From Methylobacterium cerastii (GTDB lineage Bacteria; Pseudomonadota; Alphaproteobacteria; Rhizobiales; Beijerinckiaceae): a stretch of DNA of 64,000 nucleotides. The notes under the pieces are model-generated. The model searched no databases. It was not told the DNA's origin and worked only from the letters and a program-made list of their open reading frames with translations. This document shows, piece by piece, positions 26,666 through 35,051 of this stretch (positions are counted from its first letter, which is position 1; each line of letters starts with the position of its first letter). Made by a program: the position numbers and the translations under genes. The DNA is taken from the NCBI RefSeq assembly GCF_022179125.1, contig NZ_BPQG01000044.1, positions 94,969 through 158,968 on the forward strand, written 5' to 3'.

Positions 26666-28110
26666 TATCTCGTACAGCCGAGCCCGATCACGGCGCCCCC
26701 GACTGCCGAGGCGGCGGCGCCGACGCTGCCGGCGGTGGCCGCCGACGGTTTCGTGGCGATGCCGCCCTCGGCCAGGAATGCGGCGATCACGTCCTCCGGG
26801 ATCACAGGAAAGCTCGCCGGCGGCACCACGCCCGCCACCAGCCGCGGCGCGGCGGGATAGCGGGCGACGAGTCCCGCGAGGCCGCCCGCGCGGTCGAGGA
26901 CCGGTGCCCCCGCCGACCCGGGCTGAAGCGGTGCCGTCACCCGCGCCTCGCCCGACATCGCAGCGAACATCGCCCCCGGGGCCACCGACACACCCGCCCC
27001 GTCGGCGGCGACCACCACCCGATCCTCGGAGGCGGAGGTCCCGTGCAGGCCCGGCAGCTTCGGTGCCGGCAGGCCGGCGGCCTCCAGAAGCGCCAGACCC
27101 CGCTCGCTGCGCAGGACCTTGGCCGGGGCGGCGCCGACCCGCAGGTTCGGGCAGGTCTCGACCACGGACGACGCGGTCAACACGCGGCCCGGCGCCACGA
27201 CGAGGCCGGTGCCGACCACCTGCGGCGGCGTCACTTGCGGCGGCGTCACTTGCGGGGCCGTCACTTGCGAGGTCATGCCGGCCGGGGGCAGGCCCGTGGC
27301 CGGCGGTTTGGTTGCCGGCACGGCCGCGATCCTGGGCGCCTCGGCCGGCGCGTTGGGAAACGGCACGAAGCTGTTGGCGATGGCGATGACGAGGCGGTCG
27401 ACGTCCGCAGCCTGCGCCGCCTCGTAGCCGATGGCGAAGCCGCGGATGCCCGCCGGTCCGGCGGCGTAGCGGAGGTAGGAACGCCCCGACGCGGTCTCGC
27501 CGGTGACCACGATGAAGTCCGGCCGCTTGAGCTTGTACGTCACCTTGCGGTCGGCGAGCGGCGCGGTCGCGCGGGCGAACAGCGCCTCGAGGTCGGTGCT
27601 GCCTGCGGGAAACGACCGGCTCTCCAGGGTCAGCCGCCCGTCGGCGCTCTGCCAGCGGGTGCCGCCGGGCACGGCGCTGCGCTTGGGCACCATCCGCTCG
27701 GGGACGCCGAGCACCGCGCCGCTCGCCGGGTCAGCCAGCACGGCGAAGCGCACGGCCTTCCGCGCGGCCTCGCCCGCGGCCAGGATCGCGGCGCGGCTCC
27801 TGGGGTCGAGGGGGTCGGCCCCGGCGGTGCGGGCGCGGGCGGCGTTCAGCGCCTCGAAGGTCCGCCGGCCGAAGGCGCCGTTGACGACGCTGTTGTAGTC
27901 GCCGGTCCAGACCAGCGCGTCCTGCAGCGCTTTGCGCTCGGCCTCGGGTAGCGCCTCGAACGCGGCCCGCATCGCCTCGAAGGCAGGGTCCGGCGCGGTG
28001 GCGGGCGCGCGCGGCGGCGGCACCTTCGGCGCCTGCGCGACGGCGGGCGCGGCGAGCAGGGCGAGGGCCACGGACAGCGGGCGGGCGGCAGACAGGGCGC
28101 GGGCGGGCAT
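26665..28110 (-). CDS. Secreted HtrA/trypsin-like protein with degenerate active site
   Basis: A 481-residue protein with a signal peptide (MPARALSAARPLSVALALLA, cleavage near AVAQA). An alpha-helical peptidoglycan-binding-like segment (about residues 45-105) is followed by a mixed domain and, after a Pro/Gln linker of tandem repeats, a trypsin-like fold. There the His loop, expected as LT-x-x-H-VV, reads VLTASSVVE; the Asp loop expected as DLALL reads GLALLEA; only the Ser loop QPGSAGAPVL remains. I infer an inactive protease acting as a binding protein. The ATG at 28110 begins the signal peptide. Confidence 0.75.
   Translation of the reverse strand: MPARALSAARPLSVALALLAAPAVAQAPKVPPPRAPATAPDPAFEAMRAAFEALPEAERKALQDALVWTGDYNSVVNGAFGRRTFEALNAARARTAGADPLDPRSRAAILAAGEAARKAVRFAVLADPASGAVLGVPERMVPKRSAVPGGTRWQSADGRLTLESRSFPAGSTDLEALFARATAPLADRKVTYKLKRPDFIVVTGETASGRSYLRYAAGPAGIRGFAIGYEAAQAADVDRLVIAIANSFVPFPNAPAEAPRIAAVPATKPPATGLPPAGMTSQVTAPQVTPPQVTPPQVVGTGLVVAPGRVLTASSVVETCPNLRVGAAPAKVLRSERGLALLEAAGLPAPKLPGLHGTSASEDRVVVAADGAGVSVAPGAMFAAMSGEARVTAPLQPGSAGAPVLDRAGGLAGLVARYPAAPRLVAGVVPPASFPVIPEDVIAAFLAEGGIATKPSAATAGSVGAAASAVGGAVIGLGCTR
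27217..27276. repeat. 15-bp tandem repeat, four units
   Basis: Units CACCTGCGGCGGCGT, CACTTGCGGCGGCGT, CACTTGCGGGGCCGT and CACTTGCGAGGTCAT lie in tandem and keep the reading frame of the minus-strand protease-like gene, encoding VTPPQ-type linker units. Confidence 0.9.
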
Positions 28111-28253
28111 GCAGGCGATTCCCGGTGCGTGGAACGTGCCGGACGGTGGCAGAGGCCGCTGCCGATGGCCAGGGCGCAGGGCTTGCGCGGCCCTCGACAA
28201 TCCGGGCGGACGCCCCACCCTCACCGCGAAGCTGAGTTCAGTGAGAGGCGCCG

Positions 28254-29093
28254 ATGACCCATCCAGCGATCGAACCCGGCCGTGCGGCCGTCGTCACCGG
28301 CGCCGCGAGCGGCATCGGGCTCGCGGCGGCGAAGGCCTTCGCCCGGGCCGGCATGAACGTCTGGCTCGCCGACCTTCCCGGCGAGGCGCTCGAATCCTCC
28401 CGCGCCGAGGTGGCGAAGCTCGCAGCAGTGGAGGTCCGCGCCGTTGCCCTCGACGTCGGGGATCGCGCGGCGATGGAGGCGTTCGCGCAGGCGGTCGCCG
28501 CGAGCGGACCGCCTGCGGTGGTGATGCTGAACGCCGGCATCGAGGCGGGCGGCAAGCTGTTCTCCGACGCCGACACCTGGCGCCGGATCCTCGACACCAA
28601 CCTGTGGGGGGTGATCAACGGCATCCACGCCTTCGCGCCGGGGATGATCGCGGGGGCCAAGCCCGGCGCCGTCATCGTCACCGGCTCGAAGCAGGGCATC
28701 ACCACGCCGCCGGGCAACACGCCCTACAACGTCTCGAAGGCGGGGGTGAAGGCGGCGACCGAGGCGCTCGCCCACGACCTGCGCGGGCGGGACGGCTGCC
28801 GCACCACGGCGCACCTGCTGATCCCGGGCTTCGTCTACACCGGGCTGACCAAGGCCCGCGGCGTCGCCGAGAAACCGCCCGGCGCCTGGACGCCGGAGGA
28901 GACCGTGACCTTCCTGCTCGGTCGGATGGAAGAGGGCGACTTCTACGTCCTGTGCCCCGACAACGAGACCACCCGCGCCCAGGACGAGCGCCGGATCGCG
29001 TGGGCTGCCGGCGACATCATCGAGAACCGCCCGGCGCTCTCGCGCTGGCACCCGGATCATGCGGAAGCGTTCCAGCGGGCGATGGAGGGGTAG
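28254..29093 (+). CDS. SDR family NAD(P)-dependent oxidoreductase
   Basis: A 279-residue classical SDR: loop TGAASGIGLAAAKAFA at residues 16-31, MLNAGIEAGG for the NNAG segment, Ser in VTGSKQGITT and the active Y-x3-K in PYNVSKAGVK. The C-terminal part (MEEGDFYVLCPDNETTRAQD) resembles SDRs annotated as short-chain dehydrogenases of unknown substrate. It is divergent from the protease-like gene and closed by a strong terminator at 29132-29165. Confidence 0.9.
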   Translation: MTHPAIEPGRAAVVTGAASGIGLAAAKAFARAGMNVWLADLPGEALESSRAEVAKLAAVEVRAVALDVGDRAAMEAFAQAVAASGPPAVVMLNAGIEAGGKLFSDADTWRRILDTNLWGVINGIHAFAPGMIAGAKPGAVIVTGSKQGITTPPGNTPYNVSKAGVKAATEALAHDLRGRDGCRTTAHLLIPGFVYTGLTKARGVAEKPPGAWTPEETVTFLLGRMEEGDFYVLCPDNETTRAQDERRIAWAAGDIIENRPALSRWHPDHAEAFQRAMEG

Positions 29094-29131
29094 GCGCGCG
29101 AAGACGCGACCCGGCGTCGGATCGTCCACGA

Positions 29132-29165
29132 CGAAAGCCCGGTGCGGGGCCGCACCGGGCTTTCG
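29132..29165. terminator. 16-bp perfect hairpin, bidirectional terminator
   Basis: CGAAAGCCCGGTGCGG pairs exactly with CCGCACCGGGCTTTCG across a two-base loop. It lies between two convergent genes; the AAA and TTT at the stem foot serve either direction. Confidence 0.85.
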
Positions 29166-29206
29166 CGCGCTTCAAGCACGCTCAGCGCCGAGACCTGACT
29201 CGGCCG

Positions 29207-29743
29207 TCAGGCCGGGATGGCGGCGGCGAGCGCCGCGCTCGGGGGAGTCTTCGGGCGCGGCATCACGCCGACCGGGCACGGCGGCGGGTCGTCGTCGTCG
29301 TCGCGCCGCCTCGGACGGACGTAGCGATGCAGGTCCGTGAGACGCCGCAGGCGGCGCGGTGCCGCGCGTGCCGCCGGAGGCCCCGTCCGCCGGACCTCCC
29401 GGTCGAGCTCGCCGAGCGCCGCGAGCACTGCGTCGATCGAGACCGGCTCGGCCCGTCTGCCGACGAGGCACCGCATGCCCGGCGCCCCTTCGAGCACGCA
29501 GGCATCCGACGCCCAGGATACCAGGATCGCGCGCTTGTCCGCCGGCGAGAGCATCGGGTGGGACAGGACCTCGCGCGGGTGGCGAAACACGTCGCCGGGG
29601 GCGACGAGCGCCTGCCAAGCCTCGAACGAGGCCGGAAGCGCGCCGCCCGATTGGTGCGCGCCGACGGGGGGCCGGCCGGGGCCGACGCCCACGTTCATGT
29701 CGGGGCCGGTGTCCCCGGAGTGGAAAAGGTGCGTCTGCATCAT
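29207..29743 (-). CDS. Conserved hypothetical protein
   Basis: A 178-residue protein. The core VFRHPREVLSHPMLSPADKR then AILVSWASDACVLEG is a motif I recall from many rhizobial hypothetical proteins, in which it precedes a variable charged tail. Here the tail is Arg- and Asp-rich (RPRRRDDDDDPP). Function unknown. An AGGAGG ribosome site at 29751-29756 supports the ATG at 29743. Confidence 0.75.
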   Translation of the reverse strand: MMQTHLFHSGDTGPDMNVGVGPGRPPVGAHQSGGALPASFEAWQALVAPGDVFRHPREVLSHPMLSPADKRAILVSWASDACVLEGAPGMRCLVGRRAEPVSIDAVLAALGELDREVRRTGPPAARAAPRRLRRLTDLHRYVRPRRRDDDDDPPPCPVGVMPRPKTPPSAALAAAIPA

Positions 29744-29900
29744 CGACGATCCTCCTTCCTGAATACGGGTCTACTTCCTGTTACGGGTTGGATGGGCGAT
29801 AGGGGTCGTCATGCCCCCGCGGGCCCGGCGAGGCTCGCGGGGGGCTCGGTTCGCGGTCGGGCAGGGCCCCGTGGGTTCAGGCCCCGCCCACGCTGCCGCC

Positions 29901-30407
29901 TCAGGCGGCCTTGCGCGTGGACTCGATCCGCGGCGCGTTGTCTTGGCCGGCGGACTCGCGCCCCACGGCCTGGCTCACGGCGTCCTGCGACCCGCCGATC
30001 GGGATGCGCCGCGGCTTGAGCGCCTCGGGCACCTCGCGCTTGAGGCTGACGGTGAGCAGGCCGTTCTCAAGGCTCGCGCCGACGACCTTCACGTGGTCGG
30101 CCAGGTTGAAGGTCTGGCGGAACGTGCGGGCCGCGATGCCGCGATGCAGGACCTGGCGCGCGTTTTCGGAGGAGGTCTTCTGGCCTGTCACCAGAAGGCT
30201 GGAATCGTGCTGCGTCAGCTCGATCTCGTCGGGCGCGAAGCCGGCGACGGCCATGGTGATGCGGTATTCGTCGTCCGCCACCCGCTCGATGTCGTAGGGC
30301 GGCCAGGTCGACGAGGCCTCGGCCTGCGTGGCCTGGTCCAGCATCGAAAACAGTCGGTCGAAGCCGACCGTGGAACGGTAGAGCGGTGCAAAATCGAGGG
30401 TCCTCAT
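29901..30407 (-). CDS. Small heat-shock protein Hsp20 (copy 1)
   Basis: A 168-residue alpha-crystallin-type chaperone that holds unfolding proteins during heat or other stress. It starts MRTLDFAPLYRSTVGFDRLF, the alphaproteobacterial class A form (IbpA/HspA-like). The crystallin domain runs from about residue 38 to 130 with ITMAVAGFAPDEIEL and the hallmark ASLENGLLTVSL; an I-x-I type tail is in PRRIPIGG. The leader carries a ROSE-like element and an EcfG-type promoter. A second copy lies at 37703. Confidence 0.95.
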   Translation of the reverse strand: MRTLDFAPLYRSTVGFDRLFSMLDQATQAEASSTWPPYDIERVADDEYRITMAVAGFAPDEIELTQHDSSLLVTGQKTSSENARQVLHRGIAARTFRQTFNLADHVKVVGASLENGLLTVSLKREVPEALKPRRIPIGGSQDAVSQAVGRESAGQDNAPRIESTRKAA

Positions 30408-30497
30408 GACCACATCCTCCTTGGAGCAACGTGATGACAAGGGTCGCCGGATGCCTTGACCCGGCGCCCGTAGCGCGAGCCGTCGTTCGGCCTCGCG
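30408..30497 (-). promoter_or_regulatory. ROSE-like RNA thermometer of Hsp20 copy 1
   Basis: On the minus strand the ribosome site is embedded in TTGCTCCAAGGAGGAT (30414-30429), matching the ROSE pattern in which a TTGCT segment masks the GGAGGA Shine-Dalgarno at low temperature. An upstream hairpin (CGCCGG 30461-30466 with its partner 30445-30450) fits the multi-stem layout. Leader length, about 90 bases from the likely start site, is also typical. Confidence 0.75.
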
Positions 30498-30504
30498 CGT
30501 GAGA

Positions 30505-30529
30505 AACGACCGGCGCGTGATCCGGTTCC
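30505..30529 (-). promoter_or_regulatory. EcfG (general stress sigma factor) promoter candidate
   Basis: On the minus strand GGAAC (30525-30529), a 16-base spacer and CGTT (30505-30508) match the alphaproteobacterial EcfG consensus GGAAC-N16/17-CGTT. It lies about 98 bases upstream of the Hsp20 start codon, which leaves a leader of the right size for the ROSE element. Confidence 0.6.
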
Positions 30530-30682
30530 CAAAAAATTCGCGTTTCTCGAAATCAGGTCGCCGCGTCGTGCGGGACGGGCCTCTCCGATTGAATCTGGGC
30601 GGCGTCCCAAAACCCCTTCCCGATCCTCGCAGGCGACGCCACATCCGTTTATGTTCGATTCGAACGATCAGGAGAGCTTGCC

Positions 30683-30868
30683 GTGTACACTGTGAAGGCG
30701 AACGACCATGCGGGCCGGCCCGCGACGTTCGCGTGCGGCACCGCCGACCAGGCCCTGGAGAAGACCTGGGAACTGGCTCGGCGCGGCTTCAAGGACATCG
30801 TGGTGACCGATCCGAAGGGCCACGCCTCGAACGCTGCCGCGTTCGAGCGCTCGCTCGACCTGGCCTGA
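30683..30868 (+). CDS. Small hypothetical protein
   Basis: A 61-residue protein from a GTG start, preceded by CAGGAGAG. It reads [20 protein letters not shown] then [20 protein letters not shown], a beta-alpha-beta-like mini-domain seen in small Methylobacterium proteins I cannot name. It ends 17 bases before the nitrile hydratase alpha gene, so it may be the first gene of that operon. Confidence 0.7.
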   Translation: MYTVKANDHAGRPATFACGTADQALEKTWELARRGFKDIVVTDPKGHASNAAAFERSLDLA

Positions 30869-30885
30869 GGCGGGCGCCGGCTCGG

Positions 30886-31521
30886 ATGGCCCACCACCAC
30901 GACGACCACGATCACAGCGAGCTGTCCCCCGTCGAGGCGCGGGTGCGGGCGCTCGAATCGATCCTCGTGCAGAAGGGCTACGTCGAGCCGGCGGCGCTCG
31001 ATGCGCTGGTCGAGCGCTACGAGACGCAGGTCGGCCCCCATCTCGGGGCGCAGGTGGTGGCCCGTGCCTGGGTCGATCCGGCCTATCGCGAACGGCTCCT
31101 GGCCGACGCCACCCCGGCCATCGCCGAGCTCGGCATCGGTGGGCGCGGCGGCGAGCACATGGTGGTGGTCGAGAACACGCCCGAGGAGCACAACCTCGTC
31201 GTCTGCACCCTGTGCTCCTGCTACCCCTGGCCGGTGCTCGGCCTGCCGCCGGTCTGGTACAAGGCGCCGCCCTACCGCGCCCGCGCCGTGATCGACCCGC
31301 GCGGCGTGCTCGCCGCGTTCGGGGTGCGCCTGCCCCAGGCGACGCGGATCACCGTGTGGGATTCCACCGCCGAGCTGCGCTACATGGTTCTGCCGATGCG
31401 GCCGGCCGGGACCGAGGCCCTCGACGAGCGCCAGCTCGCAGCCCTGGTCACCCGCGACGCGATGATCGGCACCGGGCTGCCGGGCGCACCCGCAAGTGTT
31501 CCCGCAAGTGTGCCAGCATGA
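30886..31521 (+). CDS. nthA: Nitrile hydratase subunit alpha, cobalt type
   Basis: A 211-residue subunit. The metal-claw motif [20 protein letters not shown] is plain at about residues 105-124; Thr in C-T-L-C-S-C marks the cobalt class (iron enzymes have Ser). The two later Cys are oxidised to sulfinic and sulfenic acids in mature enzymes. With the beta subunit it hydrates nitriles to amides in the cytoplasm. The N-terminus is His/Asp-rich ([11 protein letters not shown]), possibly metal-binding. The stop overlaps the beta start (ATGA). Confidence 0.97.
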   Translation: MAHHHDDHDHSELSPVEARVRALESILVQKGYVEPAALDALVERYETQVGPHLGAQVVARAWVDPAYRERLLADATPAIAELGIGGRGGEHMVVVENTPEEHNLVVCTLCSCYPWPVLGLPPVWYKAPPYRARAVIDPRGVLAAFGVRLPQATRITVWDSTAELRYMVLPMRPAGTEALDERQLAALVTRDAMIGTGLPGAPASVPASVPA

Positions 31522-32195
31522 ACGGCGCCCAGGATCTCGGCGGCATGCACGGGCTCGGCCCGGTGATGCCAGAACCCGACGAGCCGGTGTTCCACGCAGC
31601 TTGGGAAAGCCGTGTCTTCGCGTTGGCCATGGCGATGGGCTTCACCGGCGCTTGGACGCTGGACGGCAGCCGCGCCGCCCGCGAGGCGATGCCGCCGGCC
31701 GACTACCTGCGGTCGAGCTACTACGCGATCTGGCTCGACGCGCTGGAGCGCCAGCTCGCCGCCCACGGCCTCGCGCGGCCCGACGAGATCGCCCGCGGCG
31801 TTCCTGACCCGGACCCGGACCCGGACCCGGCGCCGGTGGCCCGGGTCCTCACCGCCGACATCCTGGAGCCGCGCTACCGCGCCGGCTTCCCGAGCGACCG
31901 GCCCGCCCCGGCGCCGGCGCGCTTCGCGGTCGGCGACGCGGTGACGATGCGCAACATCCACCCGCCGACCCACACCCGCCTGCCGCGCTACGTGCGGGCC
32001 AAGAGGGGCACGGTGCTGCGCGTCCACGGCACCTTCGTCCTGCCCGACACCAACGCCTACGGGGAGGGCGAGAACCCGGACTGGCTCTACACCGTGGCCT
32101 TCCCGTCGAGCGAGCTCTGGGGCGAGGACGCCGACCCGAACGGGCGTGTCACCGTCGCGGTGTTCGAGCACTACATCGCGGGCGGCCGCACGTGA
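31518..32195 (+). CDS. nthB: Nitrile hydratase subunit beta
   Basis: A 225-residue beta subunit starting [20 protein letters not shown], the family signature. The C-terminal barrel has [20 protein letters not shown] and the substrate-side [21 protein letters not shown] short Pro-Asp repeat ([11 protein letters not shown]) from a six-base tandem repeat lies between the two halves and may vary in length. It overlaps the alpha gene by four bases and the activator gene by four. Confidence 0.97.
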   Translation: MNGAQDLGGMHGLGPVMPEPDEPVFHAAWESRVFALAMAMGFTGAWTLDGSRAAREAMPPADYLRSSYYAIWLDALERQLAAHGLARPDEIARGVPDPDPDPDPAPVARVLTADILEPRYRAGFPSDRPAPAPARFAVGDAVTMRNIHPPTHTRLPRYVRAKRGTVLRVHGTFVLPDTNAYGEGENPDWLYTVAFPSSELWGEDADPNGRVTVAVFEHYIAGGRT

Positions 32196-32512
32196 GTGTG
32201 CCTGCCTCCCCATTCTCGGCGCCGTGGGAGGCGCAGGTCTTCGCGATGGTGGTGTCGCTACAGGAATCGGGGCTGTTCACCTGGGCCGAGTGGGCCGACA
32301 CCCTCGGCGCCGCGATCCGCCCCGCAGACGGCCCCGAGGCGCCGGCCAATTACGGCCGCTGGCTCGCCGCCCTGGAGATTATCCTCGCCGCCCGCGGCAT
32401 CGCCGACGCCGACACTCTCGACGCCCGCCGCGACGCCTTCCTCCGCGCGGCGGAGGCGACCCCGCACGGCCTGCCGATCGCGCTGGAGAACGATCCGCTG
32501 TTCCGGCGATGA
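32192..32512 (+). CDS. Nitrile hydratase accessory (activator) protein
   Basis: A 106-residue protein resembling the N-terminal part of the beta subunit (PWEAQVFAMVVSLQESGLFT, then WAEWADTLGAAIR), as P14K-type activators do. These carry cobalt and swap alpha subunits into the apoenzyme. The GTG start overlaps the beta stop (GTGA). No amidase follows; the operon seems to end here, before the repeat at 32577. Confidence 0.92.
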   Translation: MSVPASPFSAPWEAQVFAMVVSLQESGLFTWAEWADTLGAAIRPADGPEAPANYGRWLAALEIILAARGIADADTLDARRDAFLRAAEATPHGLPIALENDPLFRR

Positions 32513-32576
32513 ATGACGCGTCAGCCGACACGACGCCGGATCGCCGACCGCGCGATGCGTCCGATGTAGGCGTGGG

Positions 32577-32684
32577 TCCCCTCTCCAGAGCGGGAGAGGG
32601 ACAGGGTGAGGGATGAGAACTTTCCGGAGAGGTCACGCCCCTCACCCCGACCCTCTCCCTATGAGAGAGGGAGCCCGCGGTGCC
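32577..32684. repeat. Dispersed palindromic repeat, second copy
   Basis: The part 32577-32645 matches the reverse complement of 14678-14746. The rest (CCCTCTCCCTATGAGAGAGG) is a further hairpin. It lies between the nitrile hydratase operon and the xylanase gene and can be misread as an extension of the xylanase (HPDPLPMREGARG). Confidence 0.8.
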
Positions 32685-32714
32685 GCCCTCGACACGGCGT
32701 GCGATGTCGGCCCG

Positions 32715-33863
32715 ATGACCCGCCGCAGCCTCCTCGCCGGCGCCGCGGGCCTTCTCGCCGCGCCGGCCCGCGCCGCGAACGATCCGTTCGGGCCGATGGG
32801 CCGGCCGTCCTGGGCGGCCGACAGCCTGCAGGCGGCCGCCGCCCGCACCGGGCTGACCTATGGCGCCGAGGTGCCCGGCTTCCGCTTCGCGCGCGACCCT
32901 GCCTACCGGCAGGCGGTGGCACGGGAGGCCGGGATGCTGGTCTGCGGCACCGAGATGAAGATGGAGGTGGTGCGGCCCGAGCCGGGGAAGACAGACTTCG
33001 CGCAGGCCGACGCCCTGGTTCGCTTCGCCCGCAGCAACGGCCAGCGGATGCGCGGGCATACCCTGGTCTGGCACGAGGCGCTGCCGCCTTGGGTGCGCCC
33101 GCTGCTGGCCCGGGCCACCGCCCCCCAGGCGGAGGATTTTTTGCGCCGCTGGATCGAGACCGTGGCCGGCCGCTACCGCGGGCAGATCGCCTCCTGGGAC
33201 GTGGTCAACGAGGTGCTGTCGCAGGACGGCGGCGGCCCGGAGGGATTGCGCGAGAGCCCGTGGCTGACGGCGCTCGGCCCCGGTTACGTCGATCTCGCCT
33301 TCCGCATCCTGCACGAGGTCGACCCGAAGGCGGCCGGGTGCTGGAACGAGGACGCGGTCGAGCAGGGCGTGCCGTGGATGGAGGCGCGCCGCATCCGCGT
33401 GCTCAAGCGTCTGGAGGGCATGCTGGCGCGCGGCGTGCCGATCCGCCGCTTCGGCCTGCAATCGCACATCACCAGCACGGTGCCGATCGACCAGGGCCAG
33501 CTCCGTCGCTTCCTCCGGGAGATCGGGGCGATGGGGCTCGGCATCGAGATCACCGAGTTCGACATCGACGACCGGGCGTTCCCTGCCGACGTCGCCACCC
33601 GCGATCGCAAGGTCGCCGACCTCGCGAAATCCTACCTCGAGGTGGTGGCGGCCGAGCCCGCCGTGCTGAACGTGATGTCCTGGGACCTCTACGACCCCGA
33701 CACCTGGCTGAACGACCACCCCTACCGCAAGCGTCCGGACGGCCTGCCGCAGCGCGCGCTTCCGCTCGATGCGCAGTTCAAGCGCAAGCCGCTCTGGCAT
33801 GCGATGAAGGCGGTGTTCGGCCAGGCGCCGGACCATTCGGCGGCGCGGGCGAAGCTGCGCTAG
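32715..33863 (+). CDS. Glycoside hydrolase family 10 endo-1,4-beta-xylanase
   Basis: A 382-residue GH10 enzyme. The signal peptide has a twin-arginine start (MTRRSLLAGAAGLLAAPARA), so export folded through Tat is likely. Barrel motifs: GHTLVWHEALPPWV, the acid/base Glu in SWDVVNEVLSQD, FGLQSHITSTVPID, the nucleophile Glu in GIEITEFDIDD, and SWDLYDPDTWLN. It would cut xylan backbones of plant cell walls. The ATG at 32715 lies just after the repeat; earlier in-frame codons are repeat sequence. Confidence 0.95.
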   Translation: MTRRSLLAGAAGLLAAPARAANDPFGPMGRPSWAADSLQAAAARTGLTYGAEVPGFRFARDPAYRQAVAREAGMLVCGTEMKMEVVRPEPGKTDFAQADALVRFARSNGQRMRGHTLVWHEALPPWVRPLLARATAPQAEDFLRRWIETVAGRYRGQIASWDVVNEVLSQDGGGPEGLRESPWLTALGPGYVDLAFRILHEVDPKAAGCWNEDAVEQGVPWMEARRIRVLKRLEGMLARGVPIRRFGLQSHITSTVPIDQGQLRRFLREIGAMGLGIEITEFDIDDRAFPADVATRDRKVADLAKSYLEVVAAEPAVLNVMSWDLYDPDTWLNDHPYRKRPDGLPQRALPLDAQFKRKPLWHAMKAVFGQAPDHSAARAKLR

Positions 33864-34050
33864 GCCGCGCCCGCCCTCACGCTCCGCGTGTGTTCCTGCG
33901 GCCGTGAGTCCGGTGCGGAGAGGTCGCGGGAAAATGATCGCGCCGGCCGTTTCCGAGCCGGCCGATCCGTGAAAGGTCGCGATGGCCGGTCGGGACGTTC
34001 GCGCGCGGCGGTCGAGCCGTGGGAGGCCGGGTTTGAGCGCGAGCGGCCGG

Positions 34051-34887
34051 ATGCGGGCTCGGCAGAGGACGATCCGCGCACCCGTGGGATTCGCTGCGGG
34101 ATGGATCGCGTTTTGCGTGGCCCTCGGTCCGTCGCCCGGGTGTGCCGACGACCTCGCGGCCCTGTTCGAGCCGGGCACCGTGATCTCCGTCGGGGGCTTC
34201 GCCGGGACCGGCGCGCGCTTCCAGGGCGCCCGCGCGGTCGGCCTCTGGGGGCTGCCCTACGCCTCCTTCCGCAAGGTGGACGCCCCCCGCGAATGGTTCT
34301 CGCCCGACGACGCCCTCGACGTCGCCTTGGTGGACGCCCCCGCGATCCAGGCCGGGGCCGTGCTCGATGTCCGCAGCGGCCGCTCCGTGCACGACGACCG
34401 CAGCCTCGCAGGCTTGCCGCGCCGCCCGGTCGCGGCGGCGCTCGGCCTGTTCGGCGAGGTCTGGCCGGTGGACGACGTCCTGCGGCTCCGCGCCGAGGTC
34501 ACGCAGGGGCTGCGTGCCCATGACGGCGTCGTCGCCAAGCTCGGCGCCGACCTCGTCGGCACCGCCGGCCGCTTCACCTTGAGCGGCGGCCCCCGCCTCG
34601 TGCTCGGGGATGCCGCCGCGATGCGCCTCGACTTCGACGTGCCGGTGGCCTCCGCGAACGCTAACCCGCGCCTGACGCCCTATCGCGCGACCGGCGGAAC
34701 CCGCTCGGCCGGCGCGATCGTGGCCCTGGCCTACGACTGGTCCGACGCGTGGCGGACGCTCGGCTCCGTCCGCTACGACCGTCTCGTCGCCTCGGCCGCC
34801 GGAAGCCCGATCGTCCGGCGCGTCGGCACGCCGAACGACGTCACGGTGTCTGTGGGGGCGATCTACTCGATTCGGACCGATCGGTGA
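34051..34887 (+). CDS. MipA/OmpV family outer-membrane protein
   Basis: A 278-residue protein with a signal peptide (FAAGWIAFCVALGPSPGCAD) and alternating beta-strands ending TVSVGAIYSIRTDR, as expected of a barrel. GARAVGLWGLPYASFRKVDA and the late SDAWRTLGSVRYDRLVASAA with GSPIV match MipA/OmpV proteins, which scaffold murein enzymes or act as porins. An ATG at 33982 would add an Arg-rich stretch; the ATG at 34051 is preferred. Confidence 0.82.
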   Translation: MRARQRTIRAPVGFAAGWIAFCVALGPSPGCADDLAALFEPGTVISVGGFAGTGARFQGARAVGLWGLPYASFRKVDAPREWFSPDDALDVALVDAPAIQAGAVLDVRSGRSVHDDRSLAGLPRRPVAAALGLFGEVWPVDDVLRLRAEVTQGLRAHDGVVAKLGADLVGTAGRFTLSGGPRLVLGDAAAMRLDFDVPVASANANPRLTPYRATGGTRSAGAIVALAYDWSDAWRTLGSVRYDRLVASAAGSPIVRRVGTPNDVTVSVGAIYSIRTDR

Positions 34888-35051
34888 CGGGGTGCAGCGA
34901 CAACCGAAGGTATAACGTGGTGTTGATACTCACGAATGCGTGAATGTTGCTGGTCGGGCACAATCGAACCCCGATCGTCGCTGACGCAACGATTCCAGGG
35001 ATTATATCCAAACGTTTCTGGCTATGCCTCTTCGAAAGAGGGGGGCGGACC

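Noticed and set aside
31801-31830. Six-base GACCCG tandem repeat as a functional element
   Set aside because: It only encodes a short Pro-Asp linker in the nitrile hydratase beta subunit; too short to report as a separate repeat locus.
32613-32714. N-terminal extension of the xylanase from the ATG at 32613
   Set aside because: The added residues are translated palindromic repeat; a twin-arginine signal peptide begins properly at 32715.
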